Assembly (NCBI RefSeq): GCF_000337195.1
Contig: NZ_AOID01000009.1
Coordinates: 1-47,957 of the forward strand
Source of the DNA: Natrinema versiforme JCM 10478
Lineage (GTDB): Archaea; Halobacteriota; Halobacteria; Halobacteriales; Natrialbaceae
Reading direction: 5' to 3'
Length of the DNA stretch: 47,957 nt
Below are positions 25,769 through 34,183 of this stretch, piece after piece. The notes beneath the pieces are model-generated. The model saw only the letters and a list, made by a program, of their open reading frames with translations, made no database searches and was not told where the DNA came from. Both the position numbers and the translations under genes were made by a program. Position 1 is the stretch's first letter. Each line of letters opens with the position of its first letter.

Positions 25769-26158
25769 TTACTGTGGGCTGATATCGAAGCACTCCCCGC
25801 CGATTCCGAGGGCCGCGAATCCCGTATCGACCTGTAGTGTCGGCTCTCGACAGAGAGAGCCGTTAAACGTACATTCGAAACCCAACTCTCCTTTCGAGAT
25901 AACGACGACATCGCCCCGTTCTAGCTCTACTGAAGCGGTTTGTTCGTCTCCCGGTTCCAAATCGATCGTTCGCGTCTCAGTCGTCGTCTCCGCTCGGTCA
26001 ATATAGTATTCCGTGCGCTCTTCGCGCGTTCCCGTGTTTTCTATGATAATATCCGCGCGACCGGTTCCAACTGCCGCACACCCGGCAAGGCTCCCGAGTA
26101 CTCCAGTGCCAGTTACCCGAGCGACAAACCCGCGTCGAGATTCAGAGAAGATTGCCAT
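25769..26158 (-). CDS. Tat-type lipoprotein, small beta domain
   Basis: A 129-residue exported lipoprotein. SESRRGFVARVTGTGVLGSLAGC has a twin-arginine N-terminus and lipobox LAGC with lipidated Cys27. The mature 100 residues are beta-rich (ADIIIENTGTREERTEYYID, then SVELERGDVVVISKG) and hold three more cysteines (FECTFNGSLC, ECFDI), possibly one disulfide. Similar one-domain lipoproteins are common in haloarchaea and unstudied. An A-rich CAAAAATAAC about 29-38 bp upstream may be its TATA element. Codon usage is slightly more AT-rich than in neighbours. Confidence 0.65.
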   Translation of the reverse strand: MAIFSESRRGFVARVTGTGVLGSLAGCAAVGTGRADIIIENTGTREERTEYYIDRAETTTETRTIDLEPGDEQTASVELERGDVVVISKGELGFECTFNGSLCREPTLQVDTGFAALGIGGECFDISPQ

Positions 26159-26356
26159 TACCGTTCGACTAGCCGTTCAATGGAGTTATTTTTGGCGTCG
26201 TGAAATACAGCGGATTCACTCCATGCCTGCCGAGACAGTCCGTTCTGGTCACTAATTTCCGTCTTTCGAACTGCTGTCGCGGAGCGGTCGAACACCGGTC
26301 CGCCAGCGAACGGCGGTCCCGTCTCGAGGACACGGGGATAACGACTACAGGCTACC

Positions 26357-26929
26357 ATGTCAAACGATTCCACGATGGAGGTCACCGACTCGCTCGTCGC
26401 CACAAAGGCCCGTGAGTACCGCGAGCGGGAACCCCTGTACACCGTCGAACAGGAAGCCATCGAGACGCTCCCGGCCGCGCTCGAGACCGGTGAGTACGGC
26501 CGCCGCGACGCGGCGTGGGTCGTCAGATGGTACTACCGTCGGCACCTCGGCGACTATCCCGACGACGAGCGACGAGCGGCGGAGGACCGATTCCGGAGCA
26601 ATGACTTCGACGCGGTCCGGAGCGCCATCGCCGACGCCGTCGACGCGGCGACCGCTGCCGAGGCGATCGATCGGCTGACCGACCTCGGGGCCGTCGACGT
26701 TTCCGTTGCCTCGGCATTTTGTATGTTCATCGACCCCGACGAGTACGTCGTCGTCGGTCCCCGGGAGTGGTCGGCGCTCCGGGACGCGGGGGAACTCGAG
26801 CGGTCCTATCCCGACCCGCCGTCGGTGTCGGACTACGAACGCTACCTCGAGCGCTGCCGATCGCTCGCCGACCGCTTCGACTGCGAGCTGTGGGCGCTGT
26901 ATCGCGCGCTCTGGCGGTTGTCGGCCTGA
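26357..26929 (+). CDS. conserved haloarchaeal hypothetical protein
   Basis: A 190-residue soluble acidic protein rich in Arg and Trp, not assigned to a known fold. Regions that look conserved are REPLYTVEQEAIETLPAALE, RDAAWVVRWYYRRHLGD, ASAFCMFIDPDEYVVVGPRE and the end CELWALYRALWRL. It precedes mobA on the same strand (69 bp apart), so a role linked to molybdoenzyme maturation is possible but unproven. A start at the seventh codon (MEVTDSL) is an alternative. Confidence 0.65.
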   Translation: MSNDSTMEVTDSLVATKAREYREREPLYTVEQEAIETLPAALETGEYGRRDAAWVVRWYYRRHLGDYPDDERRAAEDRFRSNDFDAVRSAIADAVDAATAAEAIDRLTDLGAVDVSVASAFCMFIDPDEYVVVGPREWSALRDAGELERSYPDPPSVSDYERYLERCRSLADRFDCELWALYRALWRLSA

Positions 26930-26997
26930 AAGGGCCACCCGATTGCGACTCGGACCGTGACCGCACACTTTTGCGATCGGTCGCCCAACGGTCGACT

Positions 26998-27654
26998 ATG
27001 TCCCCCGAGACCGAGCGAGACGGGCGTGCAGGCGTCATCATCGCCGGCGGCCACTCGACCCGCTTCGGCGACGACGACAAGGCCGTCGCCGACCTCGCCG
27101 GCACGCCGATGCTCCGCCGCGTCGTCGATCGGCTCGAGCCGGTCGTCGACGAAATCGTCGTCAACTGCCGGGACGAGCAGGTGCCGGCGATCCGCGAGGC
27201 GCTCGAGGGCGGTCCGGAGGCGTCCGTTGCCGTCGATCCGGTCCCCGACCGCGGGCCGATGGCGGGCATCATGACCGGGCTCCGGGACGCCGCGAGTGAG
27301 TACGCCGTCGTCGTCGCCTGCGACATGCCGTTCGTGGATCCCGACCTGGTCGACCACCTCTTCGAACGGGCGGCCGGTTGCGAGGCTGCGGTGCCCCGAC
27401 TCGAGGACCAGTGGTTCCAGACGACCCAAGCCGTCTACCGGACCGAGGCGATGGTCGACGCCTGCGAGCGCGCCCTCGAGCGCGGCGAGCGGCGGATCGT
27501 CGAACCGCTGTTGGAACTCGACTACGTCGTCGTCGACGAAAAGGAGGTCCGGGAGTACGCGAGCCTCGAGACCTTCGAGAACGTCAACACCCGCGAGGAG
27601 TTCGCGGCGGCGCTCGATCGACTCGCGGACGAGCGCGACGGGATCGGAGACTGA
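26998..27654 (+). CDS. mobA: molybdenum cofactor guanylyltransferase
   Basis: A 218-residue nucleotidyltransferase that adds GMP to molybdopterin, giving the bis-MGD cofactor of enzymes such as formate dehydrogenase. It shows the GTP-binding start AGVIIAGGHSTRFGDDDKAV, the conserved LAGTPMLRRVVDRL and the aspartate motif VVACDMPFVDPDLVDHL, plus a late FENVNTREE typical of MobA C-termini. Length is normal for the family. Its presence near fdhF fits, since that enzyme needs this cofactor. Confidence 0.9.
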   Translation: MSPETERDGRAGVIIAGGHSTRFGDDDKAVADLAGTPMLRRVVDRLEPVVDEIVVNCRDEQVPAIREALEGGPEASVAVDPVPDRGPMAGIMTGLRDAASEYAVVVACDMPFVDPDLVDHLFERAAGCEAAVPRLEDQWFQTTQAVYRTEAMVDACERALERGERRIVEPLLELDYVVVDEKEVREYASLETFENVNTREEFAAALDRLADERDGIGD

Positions 27655-27759
27655 GTGGCCGGAGTCGACGGACCGCCCGTCGACGCGAGCGAGGACCCAA
27701 TTGGACCCTCGACCCCGCCAGCCCACAACCTCTTTGACCGATCTGTCCGTACAGAGCGT

Positions 27760-28683
27760 ATGAAATTCGCTGTCTTCGGTGCCGGCGGCGTCGGCGGCTA
27801 CCTCGGGGCCCGCCTCGCCGACGCGGGACACGAGGTCCACCTCATTGCGAGGGGCGACCACCTCGCCGCCCTCGAGTCCGACGGACTGCGCCTCGAGAGC
27901 GTCCGCGGCGACACGGCGGTCGACCTCCCGGCGACCGACGACCCGGTCGAGATCGGGCCGTGCGACTGCGTCCTCTTCTGCGTGAAAGCCCACGACACGC
28001 GCGACGCAGCACCGGACCTCGAGCCGCTGCTCGGCGAGGACACGGCCGTCGTCTCGTTCCAAAACGGCGTCGACAACGAGGGGTGGCTCGCCGAGGAAAT
28101 CGGCGCGGAGCACGTCGTCGGCGGCGTGGCCTACATCTTCTCGACCATCGGCGAGCCCGGGGTCGTCGAGCACACCGGCGGCCCGGCGCGGTTCGTCTAC
28201 GGCGAACTCGACGGCGAGCGGACCGACCGGATCGAGGCACTCGACGCAGCCCTCTCCGAGAGCGAGGGCGTCGAGGCGGTGCTCGCCGCGGACATCCGGG
28301 TCGAACTCTGGCGCAAGTTCGCGTTCATCTGCGCGCAGGCGGGGATGACCGCGACGACTCGACTGCCAGTCGGCGAGCTCCGCGAGACCGACGCCTCGTG
28401 GGCGATGTATCGCCGCCTCATCGAAGAGGTCTGTACCGTCGGCAGGGCCGAAGGGGTCGACCTCCCCGAGGACACCGTCGACGAGTGGCTCGAATTCGCG
28501 CGTGATCTGGATCCAGAGATGTACTCGTCGCTGCACTACGACCTGACCCACGACAAGCGGCTCGAACTCGAGGCGCTGCACGGCTCCGTCGTCCGCCACG
28601 CGGACGAGGTCGGCGTCGACGCGCCGATGAACGAGGCGGTCCACGCGATCTTGCGGCCGTGGGCCGACCGGGCTGAGCGGTAG
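27760..28683 (+). CDS. 2-dehydropantoate 2-reductase-like (ApbA/PanE family)
   Basis: A 307-residue NAD(P)-dependent reductase. N-terminal Rossmann motif MKFAVFGAGGVGGYLGARLA, then FCVKAHDT and VVSFQNGVDNEG, which are characteristic of ketopantoate reductases. The C-terminal helical domain has RVELWRKFAFICAQAGMTA, the catalytic Lys-containing segment, and a DLTHDKRLELEALHG block. PanE makes pantoate for coenzyme A. Several paralogues occur in haloarchaea, so the panE role is probable but not certain. A weak TTTGACCG element lies about 28 bp upstream of the ATG. Confidence 0.85.
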   Translation: MKFAVFGAGGVGGYLGARLADAGHEVHLIARGDHLAALESDGLRLESVRGDTAVDLPATDDPVEIGPCDCVLFCVKAHDTRDAAPDLEPLLGEDTAVVSFQNGVDNEGWLAEEIGAEHVVGGVAYIFSTIGEPGVVEHTGGPARFVYGELDGERTDRIEALDAALSESEGVEAVLAADIRVELWRKFAFICAQAGMTATTRLPVGELRETDASWAMYRRLIEEVCTVGRAEGVDLPEDTVDEWLEFARDLDPEMYSSLHYDLTHDKRLELEALHGSVVRHADEVGVDAPMNEAVHAILRPWADRAER

Positions 28684-28770
28684 CTCGGAACCGGGTCCGG
28701 CGGCCGACGGCAACCCCGAGCGAATCGCTGCCGCATCCCTTTTAACAGCACGCCGGTCGTACGAACCGCC

Positions 28771-29997
28771 ATGACTCCGTCTCGCTCGAGCGACCGCGAC
28801 CGGTCCTTTCGGTTCGAGTACGAGCCGTCGACCATCAGGTTCGGTGCCGGCTGCGTCGACGACCTCGCGGCCGAACTCGAGGCGCAGGGCCTCGAGCGCG
28901 CGCTGGTCGTCTGCGGCTCGACGGTGGGCGAGACGCCCGCGGTGATCGACCCGGTGAAATCGGGGCTCGAGGACCGGCTGGCCGGCGTCTTCGCCGAGAC
29001 GACGCCGGAGAAGCGCTTCGAGACGGCCCTCGAGGGCCGCGACCGGCTCGAAGACGTCGACGCCGACGCGCTCGTGAGCCTCGGCGGCGGCAGCAGCCTC
29101 GACGTCGCAAAGGTCATCAGCGTCCTCGCGGCGACAAACCGGGGCCCGGCGGCCGCTGGCCGGGAGTTCGCCGAATCGGGCACGCTTTCGGTCCCCGACG
29201 AGGGGTTAGTGCCGATCGTCGCGGTGCCGACCACGCTCGCGGGCGCGGACCTCTCGATGGTGGCCGGCGTCACCGCCTCGCCCGACTCGGGGCTGGTCGA
29301 CGAGGAGATCGGCGGCGGACTCTCCGGTCCCGGACTGATGCCCGCGGCCGCGGTCTACGATCCCGAACTGGTCGCGACTACGCCCGAGTCGGTGATCGCA
29401 GGCTCGGCGATGAACGGCTTCGACAAGGGCATCGAGACGCTCTACGCGAGCAACGCGACGCCGGTGACCGACGCGACGGCCAGGCACGGCCTCGCAAAAC
29501 TCACGGACGGACTCGGCGCATTCGAAGATGGGGACCGCGATACCGCCACGTTCGAGACGATACTCGAGGGGATCGTGCTCGTCCAGTACGGCATCTCGCG
29601 GCCCGGCGAGACGACGGCCTCGATCATTCACGCCTTCGGCCACGGGCTCACACGGACATATGACGTTCAGCAGGGGGCCGCCCACGGCGTCGTCGCCCCC
29701 TCCGTCCTCGAGTACCTGTTCGATCAGGATGGCGTGGACGCGCGGGCGGGGATGCTCGCGAACGCGCTCGGCGTCGACAATGCTGCGGATCAGGAGGTGG
29801 CGGTCGTCGAGGCGGTCACGGAAATCCGGGATGGGCTCGACCTCCCGTCGCAACTCCGCGAGGTCGACGGCCCGGAGCCCGCGGCGTTCACCGCGGTCGC
29901 GGAGTCGATCCTGAACGACCCGTTTATGGCGAACGTGCCGCCGGGACTGGACCCCTCGATCGACGAGATCGAAGCGGTGCTCGAGGCGGCGTGGTAG
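28771..29997 (+). CDS. iron-containing alcohol dehydrogenase family, altered metal site
   Basis: A 408-residue group III ADH homologue, near maleylacetate reductase-like members. NAD-binding is by GGGSSLDVAK (about 105-114) with PTTLAG (153-158). The C-terminal metal region has His287 and His291 in IIHAFGHGL and His305 in GAAHGVV. The usual Asp and His of the GMDALTHAIE motif appear as Asn215 and Lys219 in AMNGFDKGIE, so two of four metal ligands seem replaced. Substrate unknown. A TTTTAACA element is about 28 bp upstream. Convergent with the next gene by 12 bp. Confidence 0.85.
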   Translation: MTPSRSSDRDRSFRFEYEPSTIRFGAGCVDDLAAELEAQGLERALVVCGSTVGETPAVIDPVKSGLEDRLAGVFAETTPEKRFETALEGRDRLEDVDADALVSLGGGSSLDVAKVISVLAATNRGPAAAGREFAESGTLSVPDEGLVPIVAVPTTLAGADLSMVAGVTASPDSGLVDEEIGGGLSGPGLMPAAAVYDPELVATTPESVIAGSAMNGFDKGIETLYASNATPVTDATARHGLAKLTDGLGAFEDGDRDTATFETILEGIVLVQYGISRPGETTASIIHAFGHGLTRTYDVQQGAAHGVVAPSVLEYLFDQDGVDARAGMLANALGVDNAADQEVAVVEAVTEIRDGLDLPSQLREVDGPEPAAFTAVAESILNDPFMANVPPGLDPSIDEIEAVLEAAW

Positions 29998-30009
29998 CGC
30001 CGAGCGGTC

Positions 30010-30471
30010 TCAGCGATCGACGCTGGCATCCGTCCCGTCGACCGCCGGCGGCGGGTCGGCCCCACGAGGCGGCGGCTCGAGGCCAGGGTGGACCGGCGAG
30101 CACAGTCTGACGGCATAACACAGCAGGGCCGTGCCGCACGCGGAGAGCAGGAATACCAGCGTCGGGGCGGCGATGTGGACGAGCCTGAGGAGGCCCAGCC
30201 CCCCGCCGAGCAGGAGCGAGAGGAGTTGGCCGGCGTCGGCCCAGTCGGGAAGGCGGTCGGCGATGCGGTCCCGATAGGTGGTCACGTAGAGCAGCCCGCA
30301 ACACGCCCCGAGAAGCACCGCCGGCCAGTACTCGAGGGGCCGCGGGAGTCCGATATCCCAGTGGAGGTAGCCGACGTAGAACGGGAACCCGACGAGCAAC
30401 GCCACGAACTCGCCGCGTCGCCCCTCCGGGAGCTGCCAGCTGCCGTCGTCGTCTCGGAACCAGTCCAGCAT
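30010..30471 (-). CDS. haloarchaeal membrane protein, about four helices
   Basis: A 153-residue protein. The start MLDWFRDDDGSWQLPEGRRG is soluble; hydrophobic segments then follow at about 22-37 (EFVALLVGFPFYVGYL), 49-66, 82-99 and 102-122. The C-terminus is a proline-rich acidic tail. No family name can be given with confidence. Lies downstream of the queDEC operon on the same strand (88 bp after queC stops), possibly in the same transcript. Confidence 0.7.
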   Translation of the reverse strand: MLDWFRDDDGSWQLPEGRRGEFVALLVGFPFYVGYLHWDIGLPRPLEYWPAVLLGACCGLLYVTTYRDRIADRLPDWADAGQLLSLLLGGGLGLLRLVHIAAPTLVFLLSACGTALLCYAVRLCSPVHPGLEPPPRGADPPPAVDGTDASVDR

Positions 30472-30559
30472 TGCGGGTTCTCAGCGGTTTGTTCAACGTG
30501 TCGACTGGTGAATGTTTCTATCGACCGTCGAACGCGAGAACGGGGTGGCGTCGTGGTCG

Positions 30560-31309
30560 CTACGAGTCGTCGTCGACGTACGACGGCCGCTCGGCGTACT
30601 CGATCGGGTCGCGGACGCCGATGTTCTGGAACGCCTGCAGCCGGAACGCACAGGCGTCGCAGGTACCACACGCGGGTTCGTTCTCGCGGTAGCAACTCCA
30701 CGTGTGTTCGTAGGGAACCGCGAGGTCGACGCCGCGCTCGGCGATATCGGTCTTCGAGTGCTCGACGAACGGCGCTTCGATCGAGATCTCGGTGTCGGGT
30801 TTCGTGCCGACGTCGACCACGGTCTCGAAGGCCTCGAAGAACTCGGGGCGGCAGTCGGGATAGCCCGAGAAGTCCTCGCTGTGTGCCCCGATGAAGACCG
30901 CCTCGCAGTCGTTGGCTTCGGCGTAGGAGACCGCCATCGCCAGCAGGTTCGCGTTTCGGAAGGGAACGTACGAGGTCGGAATCTCGTCGCTCTCGAGGTC
31001 GGCGTCGTCGACGGCCATTTCGTCGTCGGTGAGACTCGAGGCTCCGATCGCCGAGAGGTGGTCGGTCTCGAGTCGCAGGAAATCGGCCGCGTCGAGTTCG
31101 TCGGCGAGCAGGCGGGCACACTCGAGTTCGCGATCCTCGGTGCGCTGGCCGTAGGAGGTATGCAGGGCGTAGATCTCGTAGCCCCGGTCGCGGGCCACGG
31201 AGGCGGCGGTGGCGCTGTCCATGCCCCCCGAGAGGAGGACGACGGCGCGTTTGCGTTCGGAAGCCGGTTCGTCGGTCGCGGTGTCGGTAGTGTCGGTGGT
31301 GTCAGTCAT
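30560..31309 (-). CDS. queC: 7-cyano-7-deazaguanine synthase
   Basis: Makes preQ0 from 7-carboxy-7-deazaguanine with ATP and ammonia, the precursor of archaeosine in archaeal tRNA. The 249 residues have the PP-loop AVVLLSGGMDSATAA, then YVPFRNANLLAMAVSYAEAN, FIGAHSEDFSGYPDCRPEF and the C-terminal zinc site CYRENEPACGTCDACAFR. A threonine/aspartate-rich N-terminal extension precedes the core. Third gene of queD-queE-queC; 15 nt after queE. Confidence 0.95.
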   Translation of the reverse strand: MTDTTDTTDTATDEPASERKRAVVLLSGGMDSATAASVARDRGYEIYALHTSYGQRTEDRELECARLLADELDAADFLRLETDHLSAIGASSLTDDEMAVDDADLESDEIPTSYVPFRNANLLAMAVSYAEANDCEAVFIGAHSEDFSGYPDCRPEFFEAFETVVDVGTKPDTEISIEAPFVEHSKTDIAERGVDLAVPYEHTWSCYRENEPACGTCDACAFRLQAFQNIGVRDPIEYAERPSYVDDDS

Positions 31310-31324
31310 GAGTCGCGTGCAGTC

Positions 31325-32119
31325 TCAGGTTTCGGGCGCGTCGTTCCAGAGGTCGACGTGCAGTCGCGGCGTGTACCGGAAGCCGTAGTCCATCGCGAGT
31401 TCGGCGACGCGGGTGCGGGTCTCCGCGAGCCGATCGCGGGTCGCGCCCTCGGGCATCAGGAGCACGTCGTCGTTGGGGATCGGTACGTCGGCGGCGTCGC
31501 GGAGGTCGTCGAGCAGGGCGAGGATCTCCGGCATGTCCTCGGCGTCGGTTACGACGAACTTCAACTGGAACTCGTAGTCCTCGACGAGCGCGGCGAGCGC
31601 CTCGAGGTCGATCCGGTCGTCCTCGTGGCGCTGTTCCCACTCGCCGTCGCCTTTGGGGTCGCGCTCGGGCGTCGGCGTACTGCTCTCGAGTTTCGGGCTG
31701 ATCGAGGCGAGATCGATCGGCGCGTCGCGGTAGATCGTGCCGTTGGTCTCGACGGTCGTGTGATAGCTCCGGTCGTCGAGGGCCTCGAGCAGGGCGACGC
31801 TCTCCTCGTGGAGCAGGGGTTCGCCACCGGTCAGGACCACATGATCGGCCTCGTGGCTCTCGATTTCGGCGAGGATCTCCTCGAGCCCCAGCCACGCGTG
31901 GGTGGGCTCCCAGGACGTGTGATAGGAATCGCAGAACCAACACCGGAGGTTACAGCCGCTCGTGCGGACGAACACCGACGGGACGCCGGCGAGGGTTCCC
32001 TCGCCCTGCAGGGAGTAGAACAGTTCGTTGATTGGCAGCCCCTCGGGGCGGTCGTCGCCGTCGGCTCCCGAATCGGTCTCGGTGCCGGCCTCGCGGTCGA
32101 CGGAATCGGAAACCGGCAT
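31325..32119 (-). CDS. queE: 7-carboxy-7-deazaguanine synthase, radical SAM
   Basis: Radical SAM enzyme converting 6-carboxytetrahydropterin to 7-carboxy-7-deazaguanine. The QueE start LPINELFYSLQGEGTLAGVP leads to the cluster motif TSGCNLRCWFCDSYHTSW (CxxxCxxC). TGGEPLLHEE, VETNGTIYRD and SISPKLESSTP follow. At 264 residues it is somewhat long, as is usual for halobacterial forms. Lies between queD (1-nt gap) and queC, on one transcript. Confidence 0.95.
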   Translation of the reverse strand: MPVSDSVDREAGTETDSGADGDDRPEGLPINELFYSLQGEGTLAGVPSVFVRTSGCNLRCWFCDSYHTSWEPTHAWLGLEEILAEIESHEADHVVLTGGEPLLHEESVALLEALDDRSYHTTVETNGTIYRDAPIDLASISPKLESSTPTPERDPKGDGEWEQRHEDDRIDLEALAALVEDYEFQLKFVVTDAEDMPEILALLDDLRDAADVPIPNDDVLLMPEGATRDRLAETRTRVAELAMDYGFRYTPRLHVDLWNDAPET

Positions 32120-32120
32120 C

Positions 32121-32597
32121 TCAGCGCTCGCTCCCTCCGCAGAGTTCGCTCGTCTCGCTGACCCGGACCGCCACGTCGGTCACCGTCTCGGGCAGCGCCG
32201 CCGCGAGTTTCCGCTCGAGGAGCACGCTCATCACCTCGGCCGTCGGCGGCTGCTCGAGGACGACGACCCCGTCGTCGTCCCCGGCCGCTTCGAAGGCTTC
32301 GACGAGGGGATCGCCGGCCTCGAGCAGGAACATGTGGTCCCACTCGGAGACCACGTCGGTAATATCGCCTTTGTCCGCGATCCATCCCTCCTCCGTCAGG
32401 GTGCCCGTGACGGTGACGGCGACCTCGTAGTTGTGCCCGTGCGGTCGCGCACACTTGCCGTCGTGGTGTCGGAGCCGGTGGCCGGCACTGATCCGGATCG
32501 GCCTGTCGTGCCCGACGCGGAGAACGCGAGGCGTTCCGACGACCTCGTCGTCCGGTACAGGGTCGGACGCGTCGCGCTCCGCGGCTGGTTCGGTCAT
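32121..32597 (-). CDS. queD: 6-carboxytetrahydropterin synthase
   Basis: First dedicated enzyme of preQ0 synthesis, from dihydroneopterin triphosphate. In 158 residues it has the zinc histidines in ISAGHRLRHHDGKCARPHGHNYEV (the catalytic Cys is in GKCARPHGHN), DKGDITDVVSEWDHMFLLE and PPTAEVMSVLLE. An acidic N-terminal leader of about 28 residues precedes the core. First gene of the operon. A TATA-like element lies about 27 bp upstream, so the message is leaderless. Confidence 0.93.
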   Translation of the reverse strand: MTEPAAERDASDPVPDDEVVGTPRVLRVGHDRPIRISAGHRLRHHDGKCARPHGHNYEVAVTVTGTLTEEGWIADKGDITDVVSEWDHMFLLEAGDPLVEAFEAAGDDDGVVVLEQPPTAEVMSVLLERKLAAALPETVTDVAVRVSETSELCGGSER

Positions 32598-32603
32598 ATC
32601 CCC

Positions 32604-32629
32604 GTATTCTCTCGGGAATACTTAAAGAT
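32604..32629 (-). promoter_or_regulatory. queDEC promoter with inverted repeat
   Basis: On the minus strand the TATA-like ATCTTTAAGTATT (32617-32629) lies about 27 bp before the queD ATG. It overlaps an inverted repeat, GTATTC at 32604-32609 and GAATAC at 32616-32621, which could serve as an operator or be chance. Confidence 0.45.
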
Positions 32630-32824
32630 GGCCGAGTGTCCCCGATCGGTGGTCGGCTTCCCACGAGCGAGTCGAACGGGTCTCGGGAGGGATCGGATGC
32701 TGTCCCCTGAAATAGGCATTCTCGAGAACGAGACCAGCGATCAGAAATCCCCGGTGACGGTAGTCGGTAGGGCCACTCGCTCGAGTAGAGGGACGTTCCG
32801 AAGGTTCCCTCGTCCGATCGGATC

Positions 32825-33181
32825 TCAGTCGGTGAGCTGGTCCTGCAGTCGGTTTTTGGCTTCCGTGCGACGCTTGCGCGAGAAGGCGGGCGTTTCGTCG
32901 GAGAAGTCGATTTCGATCTCGTCGAGCGTGCGGCGGTAGATGTTCGTCCGTCGCCCCTCATCGGAGAGCTGTCGGCCCTCGCAGGTCAGTAGGCCAGCGT
33001 CGACGAGTTCCTCGATCCGGCGATAGCAGGTGGCGATCGGGATCTCGATGTCTTCGCTTAACGCCTGTGCAGATTTCGGTGTTCCGGCTGCACAGAGGAT
33101 TTCCGCACTGTATTTGTTCCCCAGTGCGGCGAGAATGGCGGCCGAATCCGCGTCGGTATGTTGTGTCCGACTCCGAGACAT
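32825..33181 (-). CDS. ArsR-like winged-helix transcriptional regulator
   Basis: A 118-residue haloarchaeal HTH protein. SAAILAALGNKYSAEILCAA and TPKSAQALSEDIEIPIATCY RRIEELVDAGLL form the winged helix; a wing region (GRRTNIYRRTLDEIEIDFSD) and a basic C-terminus follow. Members of this group repress or activate nearby membrane or sensor genes. No obvious target lies adjacent. The upstream region 33190-33260 is unusually AT-rich and should hold its promoter. Confidence 0.8.
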   Translation of the reverse strand: MSRSRTQHTDADSAAILAALGNKYSAEILCAAGTPKSAQALSEDIEIPIATCYRRIEELVDAGLLTCEGRQLSDEGRRTNIYRRTLDEIEIDFSDETPAFSRKRRTEAKNRLQDQLTD

Positions 33182-33345
33182 ACTCTCTTCGTTACTAATT
33201 ACTTGAATTGAATCTTGTGGTTATCGCGAGTACTACTTTATATGATATTCTGTAGTTGTGTTGGGTGTTTGACCAGATTTCGTACCAGCGGCGGTGATCG
33301 ACTCGAGGGCGAGACCCATTTGAGGACCGGGCGCGAACGACCGGT

Positions 33346-34029
33346 ATGAACGTCGCGGTCGTAACGGTCGGGGACGAACTGCTCGCCGGACGAACGACGG
33401 ACACGAACGCCGCGTGGCTCTGCGAGCGGCTCGCAGGTCGCGGCGTCGACGTCGAACGCGTGACCACGGTCCCGGATCGAGTCGGCGATATCGCCCGCGT
33501 CGTCAACGAGTACCGCGCCGAGTACGACGCCGTGATCGTCACCGGCGGCCTCGGGCCGACACACGACGATCTCACCATGGACGGCGTCGCGGCCGCGCTC
33601 GGCCGCTCGGTCGAGGAACACGACGACGCCCTCGCGTGGCTCGAGGCGGACGGCTACACCCGCGACGACCTCGCGTCGGGCACGGCGGCTCTCCCGGCTG
33701 GCGCGCGGGCGCTCCACAACGAGCCGGGCGTCGCCCCCGGGGCGGCGCTGGAGGGCGTCTACGTGCTCCCCGGCGTGCCCTCGGAGATGAAAGCGATGTT
33801 CGAGTCGATCGCCGAGGAGTTCACCGGGACGCCGACCTACCGGGAGCGAGTCGTCGCCGACGAACCGGAGAGCGCACTGCTCGATCGAATCGCCGAACTC
33901 CGCGAGCGGTTCGACGTCGCCGTCGGGAGCTATCCGAGCGAGTCGGTCCGGATCGAACTGAACGGCACCGACGAGGCGACCGTCGCGGAGGCGGCCGCGT
34001 GGCTCCGCGAGCGGGTCGACTCTCCGTGA
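33346..34029 (+). CDS. CinA-like molybdopterin-binding (MoaB/Mog fold) protein
   Basis: A 227-residue protein with a single MoCF-biosynth-like domain, VAVVTVGDELLAGRTTDTNA, DAVIVTGGLGPTHDDLTMDG and LPGVPSEMKAMFES, as in the N-terminal half of bacterial CinA. The C-terminal nicotinamide-mononucleotide amidase domain of bacterial CinA is absent. Archaeal stand-alone forms are often called competence/damage-inducible protein A homologues; the real function is not known (possibly nucleotide repair). Flanked by a 46-aa membrane protein on the other strand. Confidence 0.85.
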   Translation: MNVAVVTVGDELLAGRTTDTNAAWLCERLAGRGVDVERVTTVPDRVGDIARVVNEYRAEYDAVIVTGGLGPTHDDLTMDGVAAALGRSVEEHDDALAWLEADGYTRDDLASGTAALPAGARALHNEPGVAPGAALEGVYVLPGVPSEMKAMFESIAEEFTGTPTYRERVVADEPESALLDRIAELRERFDVAVGSYPSESVRIELNGTDEATVAEAAAWLRERVDSP

Positions 34030-34042
34030 ACGCCGCGAGTCC

Positions 34043-34183
34043 TCAGCGGTAGAAGGAGGCGAGCCACGCGATCGTGACAAGCAGGCCCAGCGCGAGCGCC
34101 CCCCAGCCGACGGCGGCCATCGGTAGCTCCGGTTCGGCTCCCGTTTCCGTCGCGAGAACGGCGGCGTCGATCAGTGCAGACAT
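34043..34183 (-). CDS. 46-aa single-pass membrane protein
   Basis: A tiny gene of 47 codons. The product begins MSALIDAAVLATETGAEPE, then has one membrane segment of about 20 residues (AAVGWGALALGLLVTIAWLA) and ends SFYR. GC-ended codons and a TTAAG element about 27-31 bp upstream support it as a real gene. It converges with the CinA-like gene (13-bp gap). Similar tiny membrane proteins occur throughout haloarchaea; no function is known. Confidence 0.6.
   Translation of the reverse strand: MSALIDAAVLATETGAEPELPMAAVGWGALALGLLVTIAWLASFYR

Noticed and set aside
26842-28713. Open frame of 623 codons on the minus strand
   Set aside because: Runs antisense to mobA and the ketopantoate reductase-like gene, both of which have clear motifs.
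30512-32161. Open frame of 549 codons on the plus strand
   Set aside because: Antisense to queC and queE.
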